Assembly (NCBI GenBank): GCA_902594915.1
Contig: CACJOA010000001.1
Coordinates: 62,001-126,000, forward strand
Direction: 5' to 3'
Origin: an uncultured Pelagibacteraceae bacterium
GTDB taxonomy: Bacteria; Pseudomonadota; Alphaproteobacteria; Pelagibacterales; Pelagibacteraceae
DNA length: 64,000 nt
The position numbers and the translations under genes are program-made. A model generated the notes under the pieces. That model was not told the DNA's origin, made no database searches, and saw only the letters and a program-made list of their open reading frames with translations. How positions within the stretch are numbered: position 1 is the stretch's first letter; every line of letters begins with the position of its first letter. Positions 41,500 through 52,081 of this stretch are shown piece after piece.

Positions 41500-42798
41500 T
41501 TACTTAATTTTAAGATAATCGCTAGTCAGCAAACCTACTGATTTAAGAAGATTATATTGTGAGAGAATATAGTTTCTCTCAGAATCTACTAATGAAATTT
41601 GAGCATTGAGTAATAAAGAATTAGACTGAATTACTTCTAAAGTTGTCCTGTCAGAGCCACTATTATATTCTGCAACTATACCTTCATTTGCAATTTCAGC
41701 AGCATTAACTTGAGCTTTAACTGAATTCAATAAACTTTTATTTGACTCATAATTTGACCAAGCACTAGCAACATCTGTTTGATTTTTAGTGGTCATATTA
41801 TCAAGGAGCAAATTTTTTTTTAATTCTAAACTTTTAGATTTATTTAGATTTGCGTAATTTTTTCCACCAGAGAAAAAAGGCCATGTAAGCGTTGCTTTGA
41901 GAGTTTCTTGATCTTTCTCTTTATATGTTGAGCTAAAATCATTAGTTTGAGATTTATCAATAGACAAAGTTGCTTTAGGAGCTAAGTCAGATCTAGCACT
42001 TGTAGTGTCTTTTTTTGATTGTTCATATTCTAATTTTGCAATTATTAGATCAGGATTATTTTTTTCAGATAAACCAATTGCCAGATTTAGTTCGATTGGC
42101 AACCTAACTTGAAATATTGAAGATTTATCTAGTAACTCTGGATCATTTAATTTTCCAATTATATTTTCGTAATTTAATATACTTGTCTGAAAATCATTTT
42201 CTGCTTGAATAAGTTTTGCTTGAGCTCCCGCTAATGAGGATTCTGACTGTGCAACGTCTGATAAGGAAATATTTCCTCTTTCACGCCTAATTCTATCTGT
42301 TTCTAGTTGTCTTTCTAATAAATTTACATTGGATGTATTTATTTTCAGCTTATCATTAGCAGCTAGAAGCCCTGTATAAGCCTCTATAGATTTGTATAAA
42401 ATTTCTTGTTCTTTTTTTAATAATTTTGCTTTAGCTAATTCAATACCAATTTTACTTTTTTTTAATTCTGCTCCTCTTCCAAAATCAATTAATGTTTGAG
42501 TAATTGTAATTGATTGGATAGAGGGGTCAACGTCAGTAATGGTTGCATTAGATCCATCTCGATTAGTTAATTTTTCTGTATCCTCTCTACTTTTACTTCC
42601 ACTCAAAGTAACTGTTGGAAAGTAAGAACCTCTAGAAATTTTTAATTCTTGCTCTGAAATATTTAAACTTTCCCTCTCTGCATTTAATTCTGGATTATTT
42701 TCGTAAGCCTTTTTTAGTGCTTCGACAAAAGTCTCGGTTTTAGCGCTAGATATTAAAAGAAAAAAACTTAAAAAAATAAATAAAATATTTTTCATCAT
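41500..42798 (-). CDS. tolC: TolC-family outer membrane efflux protein
   Basis: Signal peptide; TFVEALKKAYENNPELNAERESL and outer-membrane-factor repeat organisation. Confidence 0.87.
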   Translation of the reverse strand: MMKNILFIFLSFFLLISSAKTETFVEALKKAYENNPELNAERESLNISEQELKISRGSYFPTVTLSGSKSREDTEKLTNRDGSNATITDVDPSIQSITITQTLIDFGRGAELKKSKIGIELAKAKLLKKEQEILYKSIEAYTGLLAANDKLKINTSNVNLLERQLETDRIRRERGNISLSDVAQSESSLAGAQAKLIQAENDFQTSILNYENIIGKLNDPELLDKSSIFQVRLPIELNLAIGLSEKNNPDLIIAKLEYEQSKKDTTSARSDLAPKATLSIDKSQTNDFSSTYKEKDQETLKATLTWPFFSGGKNYANLNKSKSLELKKNLLLDNMTTKNQTDVASAWSNYESNKSLLNSVKAQVNAAEIANEGIVAEYNSGSDRTTLEVIQSNSLLLNAQISLVDSERNYILSQYNLLKSVGLLTSDYLKIK

Positions 42799-43721
42799 CT
42801 TTTATATACAGCAGATTTTATCTGATGGTTACTGTTTAAATTGATAATAATTGATGCGTATTTAGGCGTATATCTAAACATGTTTTGGGAAATTCTTTGA
42901 TACGTTTGCATAAAGCTTAATACGTCCTCTCTACTCATTATTTTTGTATTTAAATTTTTTTTGTTTTTAGTCCTAAGCTTTCTCTCTTGTTTTAATCTCC
43001 ATTTTTGTAATAAATTAAAATTTTTTGCTTTTAAATAAATTAAACAATTTAATTGGGAATATAATTTTTTATACTTAGTTTTAAGTTGATCATTAACGTA
43101 CTTTCTCCAAATAAATTTTTGGTCTTTGTTTTTTTCCATTTTGTTAATCGTTTTTTTTAATGTATTGTTTTTTTCAGATTTTGCACCAACACACCATCCT
43201 TCAAAAATAACAACATCTGGTCTTTTCTTTAAATCGTACCATTTTTTTTTATTAAACCTGTCGTCAATAGCTTTATTAAATGTCGGTAATTTCAATCTTT
43301 TGAATTTCTTACTTTTTGAATTTTTAAAGAAATTTAACATCATATTTATATCATGTGTTCCAGGAACTCCTCTTGTTAAAAGCATAGGATGAACTCTTTT
43401 AGATAAATTTATTCGTTCTTTTCTTGTTTTATAAAAGTCGTCTATAGAGATCCTAAAAACGTTTAATCTAAAGTATTTAGTTAAGATAATTCTAATTAAA
43501 GAGCTAATTGTAGTTTTTCCTGTACCTTGACCACCTGCTAAACCTACAAAATAAGGTCTTTTATTTTCAGATTTTTTACTGATCCAGAAACATAATGGAA
43601 TTAAGAAAGACTTAATCATTCTTTCTTTGTTTTTAAATTTATCAGCTTTAGTTTCTTGAGATTTAATAAATTTAAAACAATCTTTTTTTACTCTTCTAAA
43701 ACATAAATTAAATTGTTGCAT
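42795..43721 (-). CDS. D-glycerate 3-kinase-like P-loop kinase
   Basis: VGLAGGQGTGKTTISSLI, ISIDDFYKTRKER, HPMLLTRGVPGTHD and VIFEGWCVGA motifs. Confidence 0.82.
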   Translation of the reverse strand: MQQFNLCFRRVKKDCFKFIKSQETKADKFKNKERMIKSFLIPLCFWISKKSENKRPYFVGLAGGQGTGKTTISSLIRIILTKYFRLNVFRISIDDFYKTRKERINLSKRVHPMLLTRGVPGTHDINMMLNFFKNSKSKKFKRLKLPTFNKAIDDRFNKKKWYDLKKRPDVVIFEGWCVGAKSEKNNTLKKTINKMEKNKDQKFIWRKYVNDQLKTKYKKLYSQLNCLIYLKAKNFNLLQKWRLKQERKLRTKNKKNLNTKIMSREDVLSFMQTYQRISQNMFRYTPKYASIIINLNSNHQIKSAVYKR

Positions 43722-43726
43722 GAAAA

Positions 43727-44089
43727 TTATTTTTTATCTAATGGATGATTTTGACCATCGTTTACTGGAACTTCTTTCATATCAAAAGTATTTATTTCAT
43801 CAATACAACCGACATTAAATCCTGTCATGGCTGGATTTATTCTTGGGTTATGATGAGTATAAATCCCACAGTCAGAACAAAAGTAATGTTTAGCAACTTT
43901 AGAATGAAATTGATAAAGTTTTAATTTATCTTCACCTTTTACAATTTTAAAATCTTCATTTTTTACCATCGACATAATTGCTCCTTTTCTTTTACAAATA
44001 GAACAATTACATTTAATTACTTTTGCTAAATCTCCATCTAAATTAATTTCAGCTTCTACAGCTCCACAATGACATATGAGTTTTTTCAT
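43727..44089 (-). CDS. GFA-family zinc-binding protein
   Basis: CHCGAVEAEI, CNCSICKRKG and YFCSDCGIYTHH zinc-ligand pattern. Confidence 0.87.
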   Translation of the reverse strand: MKKLICHCGAVEAEINLDGDLAKVIKCNCSICKRKGAIMSMVKNEDFKIVKGEDKLKLYQFHSKVAKHYFCSDCGIYTHHNPRINPAMTGFNVGCIDEINTFDMKEVPVNDGQNHPLDKK

Positions 44090-44090
44090 A

Positions 44091-44639
44091 TTATAAATTT
44101 ATCCTATACATTACTTCATTTCTTTTTAACATTGGTAAAGTAAATGGTGAATTGTAAGATGCTCTTATTGGAGGGCTTAAAATTGTAATATTGTCTTGTT
44201 TAAGCAATTTTTCAAGTATGTCTTTGTTCTTTAAAAAATTTTTATCTGAAGATCTGCCTGAATATTCAATTACGGCATAATATCCACCCTCTATAGTTAA
44301 AATTTTAATATCTGAATTAGAAGGTTTGGGTGCATTATCTTTATTGAATTTTAAAGGTAGGTAAAATTGCATAGTCATATTTCCATTCTTAATCTCTTGA
44401 GTAACAGGGACTGTCATCTTAATTTCCTGATTTTTTTCATTGTTGCCTGAAATATAATTAAATAGTTTTCTAAAACCATTGCCCTCTATAGAATTTGTTT
44501 CAATAACTAACCGATCAGAATATTTTCTGATTTCATATTCCTTATTTTCTTTTACTACTTCATAATTTGCTTCTTCGTATGCCATAGCTTGAGAACTTAA
44601 AGTTAATATTGAAATTAAAATTACTAAAATTCTTTTCAT
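44091..44639 (-). CDS. SOUL heme-binding family protein
   Basis: YEVVKENKEYEIRKYSDRLVIET and MTVPVTQEI motifs; likely start at MKRILVILIS. Confidence 0.85.
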   Translation of the reverse strand: MKRILVILISILTLSSQAMAYEEANYEVVKENKEYEIRKYSDRLVIETNSIEGNGFRKLFNYISGNNEKNQEIKMTVPVTQEIKNGNMTMQFYLPLKFNKDNAPKPSNSDIKILTIEGGYYAVIEYSGRSSDKNFLKNKDILEKLLKQDNITILSPPIRASYNSPFTLPMLKRNEVMYRINL

Positions 44640-44787
44640 TTGGTATTTAATTAAACTATCTCTGGTTGAAGTTATCCACAAGCATACAAAATATAGTTTT
44701 GATGTTCACGTTTTGATTCACTTTTGATTCAATTACGGACTCAAAATACAACTTCTTGCGTGCATTGTATAAATAGGCTATAAATTA

Positions 44788-44802
44788 GAACAAAACAAGA
44801 AC
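44788..44802 (+). promoter_or_regulatory. Alphaproteobacterial-type LexA/SOS box
   Basis: GAACAAAACAAGAAC is an exact GAAC-N7-GAAC site ending at the base before the umuD ATG. Confidence 0.75.
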
Positions 44803-45198
44803 ATGAAACTAACTATTCCCTATTATCTGCATAAAGCTGGTGCTGGTTTCCCGTCACCTGCCACTGATTATATCGAAGAAGATATCGATCTGAACATGCA
44901 TTTAATCAAAAATGTTCCAGCTACTTTCATCATCAGGGTTCAGGGCAAATCCATGGTCGATGTTGGAATTAATGACGGGGACTTATTAGTTGTCGATAAA
45001 AGCTTAAAACCAAAAAACTTTTCAACCGTTATTGCAAATGTTCATGATGAGCTTGTGGTTAAAACTTTAGTTCAAGAAAGAGATAAAAAATTTCTATCAT
45101 CTGGCTCTAAGGATTTTTCAAATAGAATTTTAATTAACGAAGAAGAAGATGTTTTCATTTGGGGGGTTGTGACGTATGTCATCCATTCAACGTACTAA
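44803..45198 (+). CDS. umuD: UmuD-like S24 peptidase
   Basis: AGFPSPATDYIEEDIDLN, VQGKSMVDVGINDGDLLVVD and catalytic Lys region; overlaps umuC. Confidence 0.93.
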   Translation: MKLTIPYYLHKAGAGFPSPATDYIEEDIDLNMHLIKNVPATFIIRVQGKSMVDVGINDGDLLVVDKSLKPKNFSTVIANVHDELVVKTLVQERDKKFLSSGSKDFSNRILINEEEDVFIWGVVTYVIHSTY

Positions 45199-46453
45199 AA
45201 AAATAGGTTTAGTTGATTGTAATTCTTTCTATGTTTCATGTGAAAGATTATTCAATCCAAGAATAAGAAAAAAACCTGTGGTTGTATTATCTAATAATGA
45301 TGGTTGTATTATTTCTAGATCCAATGAAGCAAAAGCATTAGGAATTAAAATGGGTGAACCTTATTTTAAAGCAAAAGATATTATCATTAAAAATAAAGTT
45401 GAAGTTTTTTCATCAAATTATTCTTTATATGGAGACTTGTCTAGAAGAGTAATGAGAACCCTTAAAAGATTTAATACAGAAATAGAAGTATACTCAATTG
45501 ATGAAGCATTTATAGATTTATCAAATTTTCCAGATTCAGAAGTTGAAAAAGTTGGCAGAGAAATCAGGGAAACAGTTTTACAGTGGACCGGAATCCCGAC
45601 TAGCATTGGAATTGCTAAAACTAAAACTTTAAGCAAGGTTGCAAATCATATTGCAAAGAAAAAACAGTCAGGTGTTACTAGTTTAATTGGTATCGAAAAC
45701 TTAGATCCAATTTTGGAAAAAATTGAGATTAATGATGTTTGGGGAGTTGGTAGGCAACTTACAAAGTTTTATCAAAAAAACGGAATTTATAATGCTAAAC
45801 AACTTAAAAATAAATCTAATACTTGGATTAAAAAATGCTCTAACGTCTTAAGTTCGAGGACTGCAATGGAACTTAGAGGTATTCCCTGTATAAATTTAGA
45901 AACTACACAAACAAAAAGAAAAAGTTGTGTGGTCTCAAGATCGTTTGGAAAAAGAATTGAAAAGTTTCAAGAATTAAAAGAAGCGGTTGCGAACTATTGT
46001 TTAAATGCATCTGAGAAAATTAGATCAGAATCTTTAGTTGCAAAAGCAATTACAGTTTTTGTAAGGACCAGTCCTTTTCAAAGAGATTACAGTTATTATT
46101 CAAATGCAAAAACAGTTGATTTTCCAATCGCAACAAATAATAGTATTGAGACTGTTAAAACTGCCATTTCAATTTTAGAAAGTATTTTCAAAAATGGTTG
46201 CCGGTATCAAAAAGCAGGTGTCATGCTTACAGGATTGCGTAATGATGACGGAAGGAAAAATTTATTTTCATCAGAAAAAGATGAAAAAATAAAAACCTTA
46301 ATGAAATCAATCGATAATACTAATTATAGATATGGGCGATCAACATTAAGCTTAGCTAGTGCAGGTGTTCATAAAAAATGGAATATGCGAAGACAATACT
46401 CCTCTAAAATAGATACAGCTGATTTTTATTGTCTGCCAACAATTAGAGTTTAA
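45176..46453 (+). CDS. umuC: DNA polymerase V catalytic subunit UmuC (Y family)
   Basis: GLVDCNSFYVSCERLFNP, VVLSNNDGCIISRSNEAKALGI and YSIDEAFIDLS motifs. Confidence 0.95.
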   Translation: MSSIQRTKKIGLVDCNSFYVSCERLFNPRIRKKPVVVLSNNDGCIISRSNEAKALGIKMGEPYFKAKDIIIKNKVEVFSSNYSLYGDLSRRVMRTLKRFNTEIEVYSIDEAFIDLSNFPDSEVEKVGREIRETVLQWTGIPTSIGIAKTKTLSKVANHIAKKKQSGVTSLIGIENLDPILEKIEINDVWGVGRQLTKFYQKNGIYNAKQLKNKSNTWIKKCSNVLSSRTAMELRGIPCINLETTQTKRKSCVVSRSFGKRIEKFQELKEAVANYCLNASEKIRSESLVAKAITVFVRTSPFQRDYSYYSNAKTVDFPIATNNSIETVKTAISILESIFKNGCRYQKAGVMLTGLRNDDGRKNLFSSEKDEKIKTLMKSIDNTNYRYGRSTLSLASAGVHKKWNMRRQYSSKIDTADFYCLPTIRV

Positions 46454-46462
46454 TCAATTTTA

Positions 46463-49150
46463 TTATCCAGTATTTTTCATAGCAGCGGAAATACCTGCTA
46501 TAGAGGTTAGCAAAGCATCCTCTAAATATTTTCTATTATTTTTATCTTTTTTCTTTTTTAATTTGTAAATAACTATTGGCTGAATAATATTTAAAACCTC
46601 GGAGTAAATATTTCTTGCTAATACCTTGGATCTAAATTCTTTTCTTATCTTCAAAATTTCCTTAGGAGTAATTCTTTTATTTAATTCCTTTATTGTATCA
46701 AATTGAAATCTCAGTTTTTGTCCAACTCTTTGAAGTTTTTTATCAGCGAGAAACTCCTCGTAAATTTTTGAAATTTCTGGATCAGCTTTAGAAATTACCA
46801 TATCAAGCATATCAAGCATTGAATTAAAAAAAGGCCAATTTTTTTCCATATCATATAAAGTTTTTCTAAACTGTTTGATATAAGAGTATCTTAATGCTTC
46901 TGCACTTCCTAACCAGGCTGGAAGCATTAATCTGATCTGTGTCCATGCAAAAACCCACGGTATTGCTCTTAAACTTTTTATATTATCAACATTTTTTCTT
47001 TTTGATGGTCTTGAACCAATAGATAACTTTCCAAGTGCCTTATGAGGAGTGACAGTCCTAAAATACTCAATAAAATCTGAACTTTGATTAATGTTTTTTC
47101 TATATGAATTTTTTGAAATTTCAGACATTTTTTCAATTAAATTTCTCCAATTTTTTTTTGGAATTGGTGGAGGATTTAATGTGGCCTCTGTAACAGCACC
47201 AATGTAACTACATAAATTATAATTAGCTAAAGGCTCATAACCATACTTTTGTTGAATAACTTCTCCTTGATCAGTAATTCTTATATTGCCATTAACTGAA
47301 TTAGGGGGTTGTGATCTTAAAGTAGCCTGTATCGGACCTCCTCCTCTACCAGCTGATCCCCCTCTGCCGTGAAAAAAAGTTACTTTTATCTTAAATTTTT
47401 TTGCTAGTCTTATTATTTGTTCTTGTGCTTTATATTGATGCCAACTAGCACATATTTTTCCAGCATCCTTACTTGAGTCTGAATATCCAATCATAACCTC
47501 CTGATTATGGTTAATCAGTCTTCTATACCATTTTTGTGAGAATAAAGTTTCCATTATGTATTTTGCATTAATAAGATCATCTAAAGTTTCAAATAAGGGA
47601 ACTACTCTCAATTTGTTTTTAATATTTGCCTCTTTTTGCAAAAAAGATACTGATAAAATATCTGATGCAGATGTTGTCATTGAAATTACATATGCACCTA
47701 AACACTCCGATGGTTCATTAGATAAGGTTTTGAAGGTGGCCCAAACTTCTTTATTTTCTTTATTCTTAAATGAGAAATTTCTAATACTATTAGATTTAGA
47801 AGTTATCAATTTCTTTAAAAAATTTAATTTTTCTTTTTCAGTAAAATTTGAATAATCTTTTTTATACTTTGTTTTAACAAACTCAGATATTAATTGTTTA
47901 TGTCTTGCAGATTCTTGCCTGATATCTAATCTCGCTAAATTAATCCCAAAACATTTAGCTCGCCTCATTAAATCCAACAATTCACCACTAGCAATGTTTT
48001 CATTTTGGTTTTGCTCTAAAGACTCTCTTACTACTCTTAGTGGTTTGAGAATTTCTTCTCGAGAACTTAATAGTTTTTTTTGATCTAATGTCTTGTTATG
48101 GACCAGATGTTGTTCGATAGCTCTGTGAGTAATTCTCATTTTATCCCTCAAAGGCCTTAGGAAAACTCTATAAGGCTCAAAAGATTGACCAACTTTATTT
48201 AAGATTTTTTTTGAGGCTTTTTTCATAGAATATGATCTTATAATTTTAGTAAGAGCTTTTTCATATAATTTAGCTGCTTCCCATCTAGAAAGTAAAATTA
48301 CTTTTCTTGTGACATCTGAGGTAACATTAGGGTTACCGTCTCGATCACCACCCATCCATGAGCCAAATACAATAGGATTAAAATTTTTTGGTAAATTTTT
48401 ACCCATATTTTTTAGAAATATAGAATTTAATTTTCTGTAAACTTTTGGAACAGTATCCCACAAACTATCTTCGATGATAGCCAATCCCCATCTCGCTTCA
48501 TCAAATGGTGATGGTTTGAATCTCTTAAGATCATCCGTATTCCAAATAATTGTTAACTCATCATAAAGATTTTTGTCAAGAGCTTTTAATTTTGAAGGAA
48601 AATTTTTAAACAATTCCCGTTCTTCCAGTATCTCAATAATCTTGTGATATTTTTGAATTAAAGTTCTTCTTTTTACTTCTGTAGGATGAGCAGTCAAAAC
48701 AATACCTATATTAAGATTTTTTGCTAAATCATAAATTTTATTATCTGAAAGATTTTTTTTTCTAAATAGGTCCTCAAAAATTTCCTCTATAAATAAATTT
48801 TTTTTATTCAATTTTTTCTTATTATTTTCATTTTCATTTATACTTCTAGAGGCATCAACTAGCTCAGCTAAATTTATAAAATTCATAAAATGTGAAAATG
48901 CTCGGGTTAATCTAAGAGTATTTTTAGAATCAAGCCTTTTTATTGTATTAATTACATCAGTATTTAATTTTTTTGAATTTGGATTGACTTTATTTGCTTT
49001 TGATAATTTTCTGACTTTTTCAACTAAACTAAAAAACTTTTGTCCCTCTTGTGCCTTTATCACATGTCCTAATATATTTCCTAAGTGTCTGACATCCTCT
49101 CTTAAAAGTTTTGTGGGAATTCTTTCGTAATAAAGGTCTTTTTTTTTCAT
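46463..49150 (-). CDS. ppc: Phosphoenolpyruvate carboxylase
   Basis: GIVLTAHPTEVKRRT, VMIGYSDSSKDAGKICASW and FHGRGGSAGRGGGP motifs. Confidence 0.97.
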   Translation of the reverse strand: MKKKDLYYERIPTKLLREDVRHLGNILGHVIKAQEGQKFFSLVEKVRKLSKANKVNPNSKKLNTDVINTIKRLDSKNTLRLTRAFSHFMNFINLAELVDASRSINENENNKKKLNKKNLFIEEIFEDLFRKKNLSDNKIYDLAKNLNIGIVLTAHPTEVKRRTLIQKYHKIIEILEERELFKNFPSKLKALDKNLYDELTIIWNTDDLKRFKPSPFDEARWGLAIIEDSLWDTVPKVYRKLNSIFLKNMGKNLPKNFNPIVFGSWMGGDRDGNPNVTSDVTRKVILLSRWEAAKLYEKALTKIIRSYSMKKASKKILNKVGQSFEPYRVFLRPLRDKMRITHRAIEQHLVHNKTLDQKKLLSSREEILKPLRVVRESLEQNQNENIASGELLDLMRRAKCFGINLARLDIRQESARHKQLISEFVKTKYKKDYSNFTEKEKLNFLKKLITSKSNSIRNFSFKNKENKEVWATFKTLSNEPSECLGAYVISMTTSASDILSVSFLQKEANIKNKLRVVPLFETLDDLINAKYIMETLFSQKWYRRLINHNQEVMIGYSDSSKDAGKICASWHQYKAQEQIIRLAKKFKIKVTFFHGRGGSAGRGGGPIQATLRSQPPNSVNGNIRITDQGEVIQQKYGYEPLANYNLCSYIGAVTEATLNPPPIPKKNWRNLIEKMSEISKNSYRKNINQSSDFIEYFRTVTPHKALGKLSIGSRPSKRKNVDNIKSLRAIPWVFAWTQIRLMLPAWLGSAEALRYSYIKQFRKTLYDMEKNWPFFNSMLDMLDMVISKADPEISKIYEEFLADKKLQRVGQKLRFQFDTIKELNKRITPKEILKIRKEFRSKVLARNIYSEVLNIIQPIVIYKLKKKKDKNNRKYLEDALLTSIAGISAAMKNTG

Positions 49151-50016
49151 TTAATATTCTCAATATCATTTATTTGGCTTAAACAATTTTTAAATTCTTC
49201 CATATTTTCTCTTAAAGCTAAATTTGAAATTAAATAGACTGCAATTAATAAAAAAAATAATGGTATTGCAGTAATAATAGAGGCATTACTTTTTATTAAT
49301 AAGATATATAGAATTACAAATAGAGCAGAACGAATTAAGAATGTTTTTCTAAAAACACTTATGATTGACAAAGAATGTTTTATCAAATTATAAAAGCTCA
49401 TCTTAGATGGACCAAAATACCTAGTTCCTCTTGTGGAAGGTATTGTTATTAGTTTATCTTCTATTTTTCTCAAAGAACCTGAAAAACTATTCCAAGTTGC
49501 TTTTTCATTAATCATTTTTTTTACTGTAGATTTAGATAAACAAGTAAAATTTCCAAATTTAATTAGTTTTCCAACAAAAACGAAAGTTATTAATTTATGT
49601 AATTGATAACATATTTTAAAAGTTAAACTTTCTGATCTTTTTATTCTCTCACCAACTATTGGTTTATCCTGAGAATTTTCAATTTTACCTAAGAATGCCA
49701 ATATTTCCTCTGGCCTATCTTCACCATCACCGTCCATAGGAATAACATAATCAAATTGATCTTTTTCAAATATAAATTTTAGACCTGTAGCTATACATCG
49801 CGCATGACCTTGATTTTTTTTCATATTTAAAATTTTAATTGTTTCAATTTTTTTTAGATTTTTAATTTCATCTCCATGATCATGGTTAGACGCATCATTG
49901 ACTAAAATAACTGAAATATTAAATTTTTCAGAAAAATTTAATTTATCGATTTCATAAATTAATTTAGATACTGATTGCCAGTCGTTAAAGACAGGAATTA
50001 AAATTATTATTTTCAT
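49147..50016 (-). CDS. Family 2 glycosyltransferase
   Basis: ILIPVFNDWQSV, VILVNDASNHD and VIPMDGDGEDRPEEI motifs; C-terminal TM segments. Confidence 0.85.
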   Translation of the reverse strand: MKIIILIPVFNDWQSVSKLIYEIDKLNFSEKFNISVILVNDASNHDHGDEIKNLKKIETIKILNMKKNQGHARCIATGLKFIFEKDQFDYVIPMDGDGEDRPEEILAFLGKIENSQDKPIVGERIKRSESLTFKICYQLHKLITFVFVGKLIKFGNFTCLSKSTVKKMINEKATWNSFSGSLRKIEDKLITIPSTRGTRYFGPSKMSFYNLIKHSLSIISVFRKTFLIRSALFVILYILLIKSNASIITAIPLFFLLIAVYLISNLALRENMEEFKNCLSQINDIENIK

Positions 50017-50024
50017 ATATTAAG

Positions 50025-51383
50025 TTAATATCTCCCTAGGCATACGTCATCTATACAAAAAAATTGTGAGGATTTATTTAAGATTTCATTATTTGTGGTG
50101 CCTTCCCATTTTGGCCTAGACTTTAAGTGATAAGAAAGATTGCCAGCTTTCCATTCATCACCTGTTACGAATTCTATTTCTTTTTTAAAATCTTGTTCCC
50201 AAGTAATTTGAACCTTATCAGCAATCTGTTTACCAGGATAATCAGTTCTTTTGTCTGACTGCGTTAGCGAAATGTATGCATAACAAATGGGTGACAAAAA
50301 AAATAAAAACAAGAAAAAATATAAAAATGAATTTATATTTTTTAAATATATTTGAGACTTAAATAAATAAATCACAAAAATCCCAAAAAATAGATAAAAG
50401 GGAGTCATCCACATTGTTCTAATTCTTGATCCAAAAAATATAGAGGTTAATAAAATTAATAAAAGAGGTACAATATTAACAAATATCAGAAAGACTAATC
50501 TTTTATCATTTAGGTCAAATTTAAATCTAATTTTATTAATTATTAAAAAAAACAAAAAGAAAAATGGTATAAGAATTATAATTTGTTTAAATAAAAAAAT
50601 AGTTGGATTTGTTAAATGATTTAGAATTACCATCTCCTCTAAACCTGATCTATTTAAGGCATATGTAATTGTAATAAATTGATTATTAAATAACCAAATT
50701 AAATGCGGCACTAGAAGGACAAAAAATATCTCAATAATAATTAAATATTTAAAATCAAATTTCTTATTTCTTTTTATAAAAATTGAATACACAAAAAATA
50801 AAAAGATTGATAGCAACAAATAAAAAAATAAATATTTCGACAAAAAGCCTACAGCTGCAAAAAAACTGACGAAAAAACAGTCGATAAATTTTATATTTTT
50901 AGAGTCATAAATTTTCCAAGAATAATAAACAACTAAAGACCAAAAAGGTAATTGGCAAACATTCACATTAAACTCTGGTGTGGTAAAATTATAGAAATAT
51001 ATAGCCTCTAACAAAAGTACTGATATTAAACTTAATTTTAAATTAGCTAAAATTTCATTACCAAGTTTAAATACATAATAAAACGCAGTTATAACAAAAA
51101 TTTGACTTAAAAGATAAAACGACCAGTCTTTTGGACCAAAAATATTGAAAAAAACTTCTGAGAAAAAGGCGCTTAATGGAGGATGTTTGTTAAATCCCCA
51201 ATCCAAATTACTTCCCCAAGCTAAAGCTTCTATTGTATCAAGAGGTAAATTTTTATTTGTTAAAGAAGGAATCAAAGTCCAGATAATTAAGTGCGCTAAA
51301 GCAAAAATAAAAAATATATTATTAATATTTCTGTTCAAAACATTCATAAGTAAATATTTACAATAATTAAGGTTGCTTGACAC
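50025..51383 (-). CDS. Family 39-like (ArnT-type) membrane glycosyltransferase
   Basis: Multi-TM with LPLDTIEALAWGSNLDWGFNKHPPLSAFF; true start may be the Met at 51347. Confidence 0.8.
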   Translation of the reverse strand: MSSNLNYCKYLLMNVLNRNINNIFFIFALAHLIIWTLIPSLTNKNLPLDTIEALAWGSNLDWGFNKHPPLSAFFSEVFFNIFGPKDWSFYLLSQIFVITAFYYVFKLGNEILANLKLSLISVLLLEAIYFYNFTTPEFNVNVCQLPFWSLVVYYSWKIYDSKNIKFIDCFFVSFFAAVGFLSKYLFFYLLLSIFLFFVYSIFIKRNKKFDFKYLIIIEIFFVLLVPHLIWLFNNQFITITYALNRSGLEEMVILNHLTNPTIFLFKQIIILIPFFFLFFLIINKIRFKFDLNDKRLVFLIFVNIVPLLLILLTSIFFGSRIRTMWMTPFYLFFGIFVIYLFKSQIYLKNINSFLYFFLFLFFLSPICYAYISLTQSDKRTDYPGKQIADKVQITWEQDFKKEIEFVTGDEWKAGNLSYHLKSRPKWEGTTNNEILNKSSQFFCIDDVCLGRY

Positions 51384-51426
51384 GCATAATTTGCTGAATA
51401 TACTCCGACGAATTCAATTTGAAAAT

Positions 51427-51951
51427 ATGCCGAAAACCAATAAAGTTAAAAAAAAAGTTGCAAAAGTTAAGATCAAAACAACTAGTAAAACTAAATCAAA
51501 AGTAGTTAATAAACTAAAAAGTAGTAATAAAGGTCTTATCAAAATTTCCAAGACATACATGCCTAAAGATACAGAAAAATATATGTGCGAAAAACACAAA
51601 ATTTTTTTTAGAATGAAGCTCCAAGATTGGAAGAAAGAATTAATAAAAGCTAATAATGAAGCTCTTTATAATGGAAGTATGGATGACAATAGTATTTCTG
51701 CTGACATAGTTGATCAAGCTAGTTCTTACACAGACAAAAATGTTGAGATGAAAGCAATCAATAGACAAATAAAACTTATTTCTGAAATTGATAAAGCTTT
51801 AGCAAGAATTCGAGAAGATACTTACGGATTTTGTTTAGATACTGCAGAGCCCATTGGTTTAAAAAGACTAATGGCGAGACCAGTGGCCAAATATACTATT
51901 GCAGCACAAGAGAAACATGAAAAAAATGAGAAAGTACATGCCGATGACTAA
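51427..51951 (+). CDS. dksA: DksA/TraR-family RNA polymerase-binding regulator
   Basis: RIREDTYGFCLDTAEPIGLKRLMARPVAKYTIAAQEKHE; start placed at MPKTNKVKKK. Confidence 0.87.
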   Translation: MPKTNKVKKKVAKVKIKTTSKTKSKVVNKLKSSNKGLIKISKTYMPKDTEKYMCEKHKIFFRMKLQDWKKELIKANNEALYNGSMDDNSISADIVDQASSYTDKNVEMKAINRQIKLISEIDKALARIREDTYGFCLDTAEPIGLKRLMARPVAKYTIAAQEKHEKNEKVHADD

Positions 51952-52081
51952 AAAAACAAAAAAAAACAAAAAAAATAAAACTGTTCATAATCCAATTACA
52001 TACAACTTCACAAAAAAGTATATTTATTTTTATTATGCCTTTTTTTGGATCCTTTTAATAATCTTTGTATTTACTAGATGA
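51944..52081 (+). CDS. 45-aa basic single-TM microprotein
   Basis: MTKKTKKNKKNKTVHNPITYNFTKKYIYFYYAFFWILLIIFVFTR; its ATGACTAA overlaps the dksA stop. Confidence 0.6.
   Translation: MTKKTKKNKKNKTVHNPITYNFTKKYIYFYYAFFWILLIIFVFTR

Noticed and set aside
47556-47855. 99-aa plus-strand ORF inside ppc
   Set aside because: Antisense to a conserved phosphoenolpyruvate carboxylase gene.
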